A DNA stretch of 64,000 nt from Poa pratensis (lineage: Eukaryota; Streptophyta; Magnoliopsida; Poales; Poaceae). The DNA lies in contig CAMZMU010000117.1 of assembly GCA_947311845.1 (NCBI GenBank), forward strand, positions 77,958,451 to 78,022,450. The letters are read 5' to 3'. The notes below the pieces were generated by a model, which had not been told where the DNA came from, did no database searches, and worked only from the letters and a program-made list of their open reading frames with translations. Positions 33,840-43,949 of this stretch are shown here, piece after piece (position 1 is the stretch's first letter; each line of letters starts with the position of its first letter). The translations under genes and the position numbers were made by a program.

Positions 33840-34480
33840 TCAAGGATTTACTGGCGATAGGGCGCTTAAGTTTTTCCTGGATGAGAGGTCCCGTCTTCGA
33901 TTGCTGGCAGTTGCTTTTTATTATAGTTTTTGCGCACGGCTGATCCAAATCGGAAAATCGCATGGTGGCTGAAGCCGGAAAGAAAAGCTGTTCAGGATCG
34001 ACGGCTTGCCTCCCATGCCGCGGCTGACCGTAACGTAGCCACGCCTCCTAGAGGCGATAGGGCGCTTCTGTTTCTGCTCTGGACAAGAGGTCCGGTGTTC
34101 AATTCCTGGCAGTTGCTGTTTATTATAGTTTTTGCGCAAGGGCCCTGATCTGAATCGGAAAACCACATGGTGGCCGCAATCGGAAAGGAAAGCTGGTCTT
34201 CATCGACCGCGTGCCTCCCGCGCCGTGGCCGACAGTAAAGTTACCACGCCCGGATCTAGTGGCGATAGAGTGCTCCCGTTTCTCCTTTGGACGAGAGGTC
34301 CCGTGTTTGGTTCTTGGCAGTCGCTGTTTATTATAGTTTCTGCGTAACGTCCCTGCTCCGAATAGGGAAACCGCGTGGCTGATCCAAATCAGGAAACCGC
34401 GTGGTGTGCAAAAGCAGAAAGAAATGCTGGTCTGGATCGACCGCGTGCCTCCCATGCCGCAGCCGCAGACCCTGTCAAAA
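33840..34480 (+). repeat. ~205-bp tandem repeat with tRNA-like segments (3 copies)
   Basis: Three copies start with GGCGATAGGGCGCTT or a close variant at 33853, 34053 and 34261. Each contains, ~40 bases later, a string like AGAGGTCCCGTGTTCGATTC that resembles the variable loop, T-arm and B box of a tRNA, and the opening resembles a D-arm/A box. Each then runs into TGTTTATTATAGTTTTTGCG and a conserved block ending in GTGCCTCCCATGCCGC. No complete acceptor stem can be formed, so these are tRNA-derived repeats (SINE-like), not functional tRNA genes. Confidence 0.6.
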
Positions 34481-34552
34481 AAGGAAACAGAGTTGTGTCC
34501 CAGCGAGAGCCAGCCTCCTCTCTCTCTCTCTCCAAGACTCCAGCCACGGCTT

Positions 34553-34558
34553 TATAAA
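34553..34558 (+). promoter_or_regulatory. TATA box of the B3-domain gene
   Basis: TTTATAAACC lies 120 bases before the first ATG, after a CTCTCTCTCT tract (34520-34532) of the type common in plant core promoters. A transcription start near 34585 would give a ~90-base leader. Confidence 0.6.
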
Positions 34559-35858
34559 CCTCGGCGACGTCTCCTCCTCCCTCCCTCCTCCATAAGAAAT
34601 CATCCTTTCTCGGCGTGTTCTTTGCTCTGCATCTCTAGATACCACTATTGAGAAAGGTCAGGAAGAAAGAGTCAGAAATGGCGGCGCACAAGGAAGAGGG
34701 GAGCAGGCATCTGGGGCAGCATGAGAGGAAAGAGACCACGGTGACCACGATGGAGAGCGAGAACAGGAAGGGGAAGGGGGATGCTGGCAGGAAGGAGGAG
34801 GAAGGCAAGAATTTTGGGCAGCAATTCTGCAGGATCTTCTTGGCCCTGGAATCCGGGAAGCGATTGGTGAGGATTCTTGAATCTCTGGTTAATGTTTTGC
34901 TGACAAAGTTGATATGCCTATGTTTCGCTCCATTAGATTTTGATTGTACATGGAAATTCTGATTTTGAATGTGTGCTCATCCACCCTGTTGGCATGTTTC
35001 AGCAGGAAAAGAAAAACAAATCTCCATTGTCTCTTGAGCATGGATAATTTCCTCTTTTTGCAATCTTTGTTAGTTTAGTTGTCTTTGATGAGGATGGATG
35101 GTTTGGCTTGTTTTATGGTATTTTTTCGAAATGAAATTTGTGCTGTTTATGCACACTGTTTAAATGGGGCATAAATAGATTAGATCAAGCTAACACAGCA
35201 CTGTCCGTGCCTATACTGTTAGTCATCAGGGCTAGGAATGGTATTATGTTCAATTGCCTTGCTTGTTCTGTTAACTTCTTGGAGTTTTGATCTGCTTTTC
35301 TTTTTTTGGGATGCTTACTGGTTACTACTTGTACAAGAATGTTTTCTCTTAGTCCATTTTATAACACGATGCTTCTAGCATGTATTGTATTAGCTCTTTT
35401 TTATCCTTCTGTCCAAAAATATTGTTGTCCATTCGCATAACACCCTCAAGCCGTCAGGTTAATGTACCAAAATTAAGATGGCCCAACCAAAAGGGGTTTA
35501 CTTTGCATGAGTTTGGTTGTGATAATTGTAGACTTGATGCTTATTTGGATATATAGATTATATTTCTCCTTCCATTTTTAGTTTGGTTGAGATATATGTG
35601 ATTTCATTCGTAATTAAGATAAAGCAATTATGTGTATTACCTGTTTGTCTCTACATTTCTAACTCAGGCAACATTTATCAGATCATAGAATTGTTAAGGC
35701 ACCTCCTATTTTATTCATCTTAATGGGCACATGGGCATAGTTGTTGTAACTTAAATATCTAGGGTTGCTTGGTTGAAAAAAAAGGCAGCCTCTAACAGGA
35801 ATGCACATAACGTGCTACCGAGATAATCTAGGTGTTGTGGCGTCAAGTTAGCCAGATA

Positions 35859-36303
35859 AGAGCATCTCCACTCTCGGCGCCCAAATGGCGTCCGGACGGG
35901 CTGCCGGCTATGGGGGGTGTCGCTCCCCACTTTTGGCAATTTGAAATGAGAGAAACCTAAATAGCGGCCATTATTCAAAGTTTCAGCCACACTCGGCCAC
36001 AAATTCAGAGTTTCAGCCACACTCGGCAACAACTTCATAGAAACCTAAATAAAATTACAATTCAAACATGTTGCACTTCCGGGGCTGCCGCAGCTGCCAT
36101 TCCCCGGCGTGCTCACAAATGCTCCACTATATCATTTTGAAGTTGATGATGAGTATTTTCATCCGATCGCCGGCTCCGGCGACAAATTCTGAGAAAAATA
36201 GGCGTACCAGCCAATCTGCCGAACACCTTGCAGGCATGGCGGGTCGCAGTAAGTCGTCGAGGTGGCCTGTGCCTGGAGTAGTCGACGAGCGCCGGTGCCG
36301 GAA
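35859..36303. mobile_element. Harbinger-like fragment in B3 intron 1
   Basis: Begins AGAGCATCTCCACTC, the kind of terminus seen on many grass PIF/Harbinger elements, followed by GC-rich sequence around GGCGTCCGGACGGG. A 27-base phrase (AGTTTCAGCCACACTCGG) is duplicated at 35979 and 36009. The other end was not found. Confidence 0.35.
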
Positions 36304-36620
36304 GCAGGGGGACGGATCCACAGTTGGTCAAGGGTGTACAGATGAACACCCAAAATTTTCTGCAAAACAATTTCATATGTAGTGTACGGTGAACATATGC
36401 ATTTTTTGTGGTATTTATTAGCATGTATACGTCGCATTTCAAGCCCAAATCAAGGTCAAACATCGAATTTGTACTTTTATTTGCATGAAGTCATGAACTA
36501 TTTCAATTTTTTGCCATTATGTTTTGTGTTGGTTGGATTTTGAACACCCAAAATTAAATTTCTGAATCTGACGCGCGGGCCAACAATTTCATATGTAGTT
36601 GGACAAGTGTCATGTAGATG
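36304..36620. mobile_element. hAT-like terminal fragment in B3 intron 1
   Basis: Starts near CAGGGGGACGGATCCACAG, similar to the CAGGGGCGGATCCA ends of grass hAT elements related to TTF-type transposases. GAACACCCAAAATT and CAATTTCATATGTAGT each occur twice (36347/36541 and 36370/36583). No coding sequence. The borders are guesses. Confidence 0.35.
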
Positions 36621-37192
36621 TCATAGCAAACAAAATAGAGAATGCCCATTTTGTTGGGAGGTAACCTAAATCATGTGTAATTGAAAGACTAAAATTATGA
36701 TAATTCATGGGTTATTATTTGAGAGATTTTTAAAGTCGTTTGCTTTCATCATTCATATATACCTACATGTTATCAGTACATTTTTCATCTTGTGGCTATT
36801 ATTTCATAGTTTTGTCTTCGAGCTGTGATTGCATTGCAATGTAGTTCAAATTGTTAACAAATTGTCATGTTTATCCTAGATAAAAAATAACTAGTCTTCA
36901 TGTTTTATAGAGAATTCCTACATCATTCAATCAGTTTCTTCAGGATCAGCCAACTGGACTGGTTTGCGTAAAAGGTCCAAGTGGCAACACATGGCTTGCA
37001 GAGCTTGCTTCAGATACCGAAGGGTTGTTCTTTAGACATGGGTGGAAGGAATTTGTTATGGACCATTCTGTGGAGGCAGGAGACATTTAACCTTCTGTTA
37101 TCATGGACGGTCACAATTCTCAGTGGTGGTATTTGATGGAATGTGTATTGAGAAGCCGTCAGCTTTTCATGCCAAGCCTTCCAAGTATCTGG

Positions 37193-37371
37193 TTGGTACA
37201 AATGAAAGTGATGAAGATGACAAGGAAATGTCCGCTACCCCACAAGAGGAGAATAATGGAACCAAAAAGATGACTAGAGAAATTGGTACAATAGAAAGTG
37301 ATGAAGATGACAAGGAAATGTCCGCTGCCCCCAAGAGGATAATAATGGAACCAAAAAGATGACTAGAGAAA
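37193..37371 (+). repeat. Tandem duplication of a 90-base coding unit in B3 exon 2
   Basis: The 90-base unit GGTACAAATGAAAGTGATGA... encodes an acidic segment (ESDEDDKEMSA). It occurs twice in a row; the second copy is 89 bases, so the later coding sequence is thrown out of frame. Confidence 0.85.
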
Positions 37372-37485
37372 TTGATGCAAATGGCTCTACAATGAGGGAG
37401 CCTTCTAATGGAGCTTCAGTTGATTACAAGTCAGCCACACTTAACAGTTCTGAAGGTAAAACCTCGTTAATTAAAAAAAATGGTA

Positions 37486-37610
37486 CTCCCTCCGTCCCAA
37501 AATAAGTGTCTCAAGTTTGTCCAAAAGTGGATGTATCTAGACATATTTCATGTATATATATACATCCATTTTTTGGGAAATTTGAGACACTTATTTTTAG
37601 ACGGAGGGAG
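37486..37610. mobile_element. Stowaway (Mariner-type) MITE
   Basis: 125 bp with inverted ends CTCCCTCCGTCCCAAAATAA and its complement ending GACGGAGGGAG, flanked by TA (37484-37485 and 37611-37612). The inner arms TGTCTCAAGTTTGTCC and AAATTTGAGACA also pair. It lies in intron 2 of the B3 gene. Confidence 0.95.
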
Positions 37611-39619
37611 TATTTATCTGGACTTACTCAGAATTGAGTTTATATAAAGTTGACATATGTAGTAGCTGGTGACAGGTGACCAGCACAATTTATTTAAACT
37701 GTTGACAAGCCGATAAAATCATGTAGAGTGCATATGTCACTAATAATTGCATAACCCGGTGGAAGGTGTGGTCAGCCATCTTCAAACATTTGTTATATGG
37801 TGATATTGGCTAATAATTGCATAAATGGCGCCCCTTCCGTTTCATGCGTAGTACAGTATAGTACTTTTTTGTTCATTGGTTGGCGTGCATGGTTATAATT
37901 TTCGAGACTCCTGTTGTGTCAGTACATGGTAGTAATTGCTAGAAGAGATCCATCTCTAAGCGATAGTTTATATGAGGCATATATCATTGTCCTTAAACTG
38001 ATTTTGACAATTATTGTTGAACCTAGTACATGTTGAACATCCTGAGGGTTCATATGGTTTTTCCCTCCAAGCTTACTCTTCTTGTCACAGATTCTGATCC
38101 CTCATACCGTGTGTCAAAGAAAGTATCTCTCGCAATGAGTCCTCAAATTCAGTACCGAGGCTGCTCAATTTTTCTAAGGGTGTGGATATACGTGGCAAAA
38201 GTAAGCTATCTGACCCCTGAAATCTTTTGTTGTCAGTGAGTTTGCTACCACATGGTTTAGTAAGAGATGAAATTCGCAGTGCATGATTTTTGTAAGTAAT
38301 TCAATGATATTGCACTCTCCAGCTGTTGCGGAAGTTCAGAGACAACCAGAAGTAATATCGCAAAGGCCACCAGTAAGCGAAGAACAGAAGAACTACGTTC
38401 TTCAAAAGGCAATGCAATATATCGAAGTACCCTAAAACTCTGCAAATAATGAAGGAGACTTATGTTTACAAGACATTTTTCATGGTAATGTTACATTCCC
38501 CACATTTTACTACTTATGTCGAATTCAAAACTGCCCCTTTTCACCGTATGCATGTACAGGATTCTTTTGTACACGTATCGAACAGGATTATTTCTCGCAA
38601 TTGCCTTTTTCTGTTTTGGCTCAGTGTTCGACAATTTCCTTGATGATTTTCCTTCAGAAAGTTACGATTTATGAACCAATTCGGTGTTTTCAACATCTGT
38701 TTGCATCATTACTACTTATTTCATCCATGGAATTACCATGATGATGCGATAACTCAAGTAATAAACTATCTGGTTGTTGTTGTGCACGAGATTCATGATC
38801 AAAGTTACCGATGTGAATAGACTAGCAAGTGAGGGGTTTGCACTGTTATCTCTTTTCTGACGTATAGTCAACATTGCCAAATCATCCACTTGTAAATGTG
38901 TAGTGTAAAAAAAATCTACTACTCGTTCCAGAATAGGCATTTTGACAGGCAAGCTGGAAGTACCATTGTGCTGTAGATTATCGTTTACCTGAATCACTTC
39001 CTTGTCTTGCAGATTATTCCATGTGAATTTGTCAGGAAGCATCTTCCCCGTGCCGACAAGAAGTTGACACTCTGGGATCCACAAGGAAAGGCTTGGGAAG
39101 TTACCTATGTCTATTGCAGCCAGCGTTGTGCTGGCGCTTTCAGCGGGGGCTGGGGCAAGTTTTCTGTAGGTAATCATCTGGAGGAGTTTGATGTGTGCGT
39201 CTTTGAGCTCTTATCGAAGGACAACATAAAAGTGCACATCTACAGAGCAAACTTCACATTAACTCCATATCTCTTTGACAATGAACACGCTCTGATTCCG
39301 TATTGACCTATAGCTCTAGTGGTCAATAAGGGACTATTCAGATGCTAAGAGATATTTGAAACAAAGCAAGTGACTCCTTGATAGACAAGGTTTTTCTCTG
39401 CCTGGATTGTTGGATAGACATGTTTGTTTCCTGCTGTATCGGTTCAAGAATATTGTTGCAGACTTGCTGCCATTCTGTTGCTGCAGTATATGAACAATAC
39501 AATATTAGTAGCTCATCGTTTTATTGGTTTCCATTGGTATGCTTATTTATTATTTTGCATGATGTTATGGGTCCACAGGAGGTCAAATAGTAATCATTTC
39601 TCCTCACCTTGAATGAAGG

Positions 39620-39625
39620 AATAAA
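39620..39625 (+). terminator. Polyadenylation signal of the B3 gene
   Basis: AATAAA about 310 bases after the stop codon, in an otherwise AT-rich 3' region. No closer canonical signal was seen. Confidence 0.4.
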
Positions 39626-39944
39626 ACCATTTTGACCTGTGGTGCTGATAGTTGGTTTGGTTTGGTTTTAGTTCAAAGAGTATAAAGGAATTTGGAGTGG
39701 TTTGGCCAATATCATTTACAGTGAAATTAGCACAATACACAAAAATCCATTTTGGCTCGTAGGAGCTTCCCCCACTGTTGAAAAACGCATTTCAAAATGA
39801 CCAAAATTCCAAAAAACAAAACCCGGGCGTTTCATCTCCACATTCTGTAAGTCTGTTTAAAAGGACAAAAAAGTCTCGTGAAATATCATTTTAAAACCAA
39901 TTTGTCTTTTTTGCATAGTCCACAAAAAGGCGAATATCCACAGT

Positions 39945-40321
39945 GGCTCCCGAGCACCGGTGCACCTGATATTTGAAAAATTGGTTAACCATACTTCCAA
40001 GTTTCAAAATATTCTGCAAAAAAATCTAAAAACACATACATATTATATAAGTACGCCAGAAGTTTCGTAAAAAATGACTTATATTTTGGGCTACACAAAA
40101 AGAGAAATTTCTGACAGATTCAACATACTATTTTCACTTTTTCCTGACAAGATTTTCTTTAAAAAAATTATGTAGCTCGGAATAAGATTTTGTTGCACCC
40201 ATAATTGGCATATACGTAGAAAACATGCATATGTATCACTGGAATTTTTTTTGGATTTTTTCAAACTTAAACTTAAAATTTCAATTTTTTAAAATAACAG
40301 GTGCACTGGCGCTCGGGTGCC
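39945..40321. mobile_element. Foldback MITE with GGCTCCCGAGC ends
   Basis: Left end GGCTCCCGAGCACCGGTGCA and right end GTGCACTGGCGCTCGGGTGC C form a ~25-bp imperfect inverted repeat. The inside is also symmetrical: TTTGGGCTACACAAAAAGAG in the left half and complementary poly-T and CGGAATAAG segments in the right half. It shares the GGGCTACACAAA motif with the elements at 12790 and 48918. A clear target duplication is not visible. Confidence 0.75.
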
Positions 40322-40730
40322 ACAAATCTGCATCCAAAAAAGTCCTTTTTCTTTCATTAAACTTTACGAGAGCACATGGAATGTTGTGATGAACACCCGG
40401 TTTACAAAGAAAATTTTAACATTTTGAAATGTGCTTTGCTCAATGAGAGGATCCGCTCCTATGAGCTAAAACATTCCAGACAGCCTTTCCATCTAGACGC
40501 GCTGAGAGCAGCAAGTGAGGAAGATTTTATTTTGTAAGATGTTTAGTTTTCTAAAACGGGCTGATTTAAAAATAGAAGTTCATCATACATTTTGTCGGTT
40601 TGATTCAAGGAATGGAGTATCTCAGTCTCCCCAACTTTTTTTGGCCGATGGATACTTTCTAGATGTATCACCTACGTAGCAAAATCTTTAGAGTGTGCAA
40701 TTCCCTACCTCCTATGCAGCCGTGAACAGT
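40322..40730. other. Intergenic, nothing recognised
   Basis: AT-rich sequence between the foldback MITE and the likely end of the hAT element (CAGTGGCGGACCCAGG at 40730). No gene or repeat recognised. Confidence 0.5.
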
Positions 40731-43060
40731 GGCGGACCCAGGAATTGAAGTTAGCCGGGCGAACAATTTAGGACAATTTTTTTAAAGCATAAATGCAAGT
40801 GTATCCAACACAATAAACAGACTCAAATGATTTCAGTTTTCAATATGGATAATATTCAACTACTAAGAACATGGAAAACTATAACAAAATCTTACAAACT
40901 CGCTCGTTGCCTCAATATGATCCAAAACTCCAAGTAGAACATACAACATGTAAAAGAAAAAAAATTATGTATCCAAATCTGAACACAAGCGTGACAACAA
41001 TTGTAGCTTTTGAAGAGAGAGCATTGTACCATTAAGTTGAAGAAGGAACACGAGGTGGTCGAGGTAAATGTCCTCGGCGATTCCTCAAGGCATGAAAATG
41101 TACCATAATCTCCTTGTCCTCAATGTTTGCAAATATCTCACGCTCAACAAAGCAAACCATCAAATCATTGAGCCATTCATCGCACATCTTGTTTCGAAGA
41201 TCCGTCTTGACAATATTCATGGCTGAGAAATTCTCTCAACTAATGCCGTCGCCACCGGTAATATCAATGCAAGTGTAATGAGGCGATAAACCAATGGAAA
41301 GACCAAATGTTGTCTAGTTTTAACTAGCTTGAGAGCAAAAACCACTCAAACTATCACAAGTCAAGAAATCTGGGCTTCTTCTCATCACATCAATATATAC
41401 CTTCAATTGATCAACCAAGAGATAGCAATCTTGTGAAGAGAAGTCAACAGAGTAGATACTTGCAAGCTCAAGCAGCTTCTCATGATCAAAGCTACTAAAT
41501 GAATCCCTAGGATCAAGGCATGCAGTGCACATTAACAAGCGTGTGGAAGTTTCACTAAACCGATGATTCATCTCAACTATGTTTCAATCAATCACCTCAT
41601 TGAATATTTTGTACCTTGTAGTGATGGAAGTTAGTGACCATTTTGCGTGAGCTTCTTGGATAACCTCTAGCATAAATGTTATCATCCATATTTGGCACCA
41701 CAATATTTCTTCCAACACAAAAGCTAGTAGCAGCCAACAAAAGAGGCTCCCATCCATCATCTCTAAACTTTTGCAATAGAAATTTCACAGAGACAATCAT
41801 ATTCATGGCACAAACTATGTTTTGATTTTTTGTTGCAATGCTTGTGACAAATCATTTGTTAAACCAAGCACCCGGAGCATCAAATGCAATACAATAACAA
41901 ATTCAAAGGTTTCCATGTTAATGAGATAACCTGAAGCCACGCCTCTAATAGGCACTAACCATGGTGACAATTTTATTTGTATGTCCAAAGGAATCACTAA
42001 CAGCAAGAACTCCTTTCACAACAGCAACCACCACCAACTGAAGTTGGTGGGCAAAACAATGCACATAAAAAGCATGGGGATTGGCATCTAACACCAATTT
42101 CTTCAATCCATTTAGTTCACCACGCATATTTGAGGCCCCATCATAACCTTGTCCTCTCAATCTAGACATGGATAGATTATGTTTAACAAACAATGCATCC
42201 AAAGATCTTTTCAAAGAAACGGATGTAGTATTAACAACATGCTTAACACCAAGCATCCTTTCCATCACCTCCCCCTTTTGGTTCACGAATCTACAGCCAA
42301 CAATACACCAAGTTAGAATAATCATATGAGGATACTAGGAGAGTAATTAATTTAAGGAGACAATGCCAAATAACAAACCTAATAATAACAGCCATTTGCT
42401 CTCTAACCGATGTGTCACGGGACTCATCAACAAGTAGAGCGAAATTACCATCCCCAAGTCACATTCATGATAACTTCTGTAGTCTTTTCTGCACATACTT
42501 GTACAATTTGTTTCTGGATTTTAGGAGATGTCAATTTATGATTGCCAGGAGCATTTTCATTCACCACATCGGCTACATCCTTACATCACCCAAATTGTTT
42601 GCGTGGAAAAACATGACCAATCAAACGGTATGGACCTTTGGACAAATGCGCCCTCCTCATGTCATCTCTAATCTCCGAGGTAGGGTATTCTTCAATCTGT
42701 CTCCGGATTCCCGGGTCAGCAATCACATCAGCTAGATTAAACATAGCAGGTTGTGGAGTTTCCTACAAGATTAGAGACCGAAATTGAGTCCCCTGTGTCT
42801 GTTGTGGCTAAATTGATACAAAAATTTAGAGGTGAATCGCCAAATGGAAGAATACCTCATGCTGTTGGTTCACATCGCGTCCCCTCTTGCGGTTGATTAA
42901 GCCTGCGCCATCTTGTCCTTCCGCCGGCGTAGGAGCTGCTGCTGCTGCCGGCGTCGGAGCTGCTGCCGCTGCCTCCTCTTCCTCTTCCTCAAGCTGCAGG
43001 ATAATTAAGTAGGCCTCCTCATCTAGGTTGTCCATGTCCACCTCAAGGTCGCCCATGGCC
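40730..43060 (-). mobile_element. hAT element of the TTF-type zinc-finger group, internally deleted
   Basis: The 3' end (minus strand) is probably CAGTGGCGGACCCAGG at 40730, a hAT-like terminus. The transposase remnant fills most of the rest. The opposite end could not be identified; sequence beyond 43060 may still belong to the element. Confidence 0.55.
41032..43056 (-). pseudogene. TTF-type (zf-MYM1-like) hAT transposase, degenerate
   Basis: Minus-strand pieces in order: an acidic N-terminus starting ATG at 43056 ('MGDLEVDMDNLDEEAY', donor at 42855), then a TTF-finger start at 42762-42590 ('DPGIRRQIEEYP', 'RRAHLSKGPYRL'). Next comes the DUF4371 core at about 42440-41945 ('LVDESRDTSVREQMA', 'RLRGQGYDGASNM', 'FYVHCFAHQLQL'), then 41806-41320, and finally the hAT dimerisation tail at 41220-41032 ('IVKTDLRNKMCDEWLNDLMV'). 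Most of the TTF finger and the start of DUF4371 are deleted, and several frame breaks separate the pieces. The intact protein would be a cut-and-paste transposase; this copy is dead. The N-terminal Ala/Glu-rich stretch overlaps a GC-rich plus-strand region. Confidence 0.75.
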
Positions 43061-43880
43061 AAAAACGTGGTGGCCGCGGCGGCGGCCAGGTTCACTCGGG
43101 GGCCGGGGCGTGGAGGTGAGCTAGGGATTGAGAATTGGGAGGCAGCAATGTGGGGATTTTTATTTCCAATCGATTCACCGTGCTGTGTTGATGCTAAAAA
43201 TAGAAAATGGGCTTTCAAACGGCCCGTGAACATTGACCGCGAACATTTCCTCTCTATGCCCTTTGGCCTCTCCTCGTCGTCGACTACAACCCCGACATCT
43301 TACCTCTCCTCCGCCACAGCTATGTCCCGCACTCTCGCTGCCATGCGTATCCAACGCCACACTTCCCAGCCATGTCCACACCGTCATTTCGCCTTCCTTG
43401 TGGTACTCGGTCCCATCCCGCCGGTACCTGCGCTTCGACCTCATCTTGCCAATTGAAAGACCTCACCCCGCACTTCGGCCTCGTCATACTACCAACAAGA
43501 TTGAGTGGATGAGAGAAAATGAAAATAAAAACTAAAACGCTGACGCCTAGATTCGATATTTTAGTTTAAAGATAGGGCTAAAATTAGGGCTCAGATATAA
43601 GGGCCAATTCTATACATTTTTGGCAAGATAAAACAGTTTGCTTAAACATCATATAATATGGGGCAGAGGTAGTACAATGTTTTGGTCATATAAATTGGGT
43701 TTAGCCCTAAAAAGTTGTTTAGGGACGCTGCCACCTTGATGGAACACAATCACGGACAAGGCTTGAAATGGGTGGATTTCAAGGAAGGACAAAAAAAAAA
43801 AAAAACAGTTGGCTGAGTTTTTAGCATGAAATTCCCCACACATCGACTCACGCGGTTACACACTGACACTCCCTCGCGCT
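43061..43880. other. Intergenic / shared upstream region
   Basis: Holds the region upstream of the hAT remnant (GC-rich to about 43490) and the promoter-proximal region of the SDR gene. The open frames at 43028-43456 and 43233-43535 are GC-rich and show no motif. Confidence 0.4.
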
Positions 43881-43884
43881 CAGA

Positions 43885-43890
43885 TATAAA
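43885..43890 (+). promoter_or_regulatory. TATA box of the SDR gene
   Basis: TATAAA within CAGATATAAACAGC, 60 bases before the start codon. A transcription start near 43917 is likely, with a short leader. Confidence 0.6.
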
Positions 43891-43949
43891 CAGCGAGCGC
43901 ACCGAGAATCCAAGAGAACCAGCCCGCCCCCACCGCTCAAGAGCCGAGA

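Larger units (their letters stand above)
34678..39306 (+). pseudogene. B3-domain (REM-type) gene, two B3 domains, frameshifted
   Basis: Exons: 34678-34866, 36911-37455, 38323-38484 and 39013-39306, with GT-AG borders. The first exon ends in 'FCRIFLALESGKRL', the start of a B3 domain, which continues in exon 2 with 'RIPTSFNQFL', 'GNTWLAELASDTEGLFFRHG' and 'HSVEAGD'. The second B3 domain ends the gene: 'IIPCEFVRKHLPRADKK' and 'FSGGWGKFSVGNHLEEFDVC'. Three small indels break the frame: one near 37087 inside the first B3 domain, one near 37325 and one near 38433. Between the domains an acidic 90-base unit is duplicated (37193-37282 and 37283-37371). Intact relatives are plant DNA-binding proteins of the reproductive-meristem group. 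Promoter, splice sites and the final exon look healthy, so decay may be recent, or some indels may be assembly errors. Confidence 0.75.

Noticed and set aside
34053..34126. Possible tRNA gene
   Set aside because: B-box-like and A-box-like strings are present, but no 7-bp acceptor stem or proper anticodon arm can be formed, and the unit is tandemly repeated with drift.
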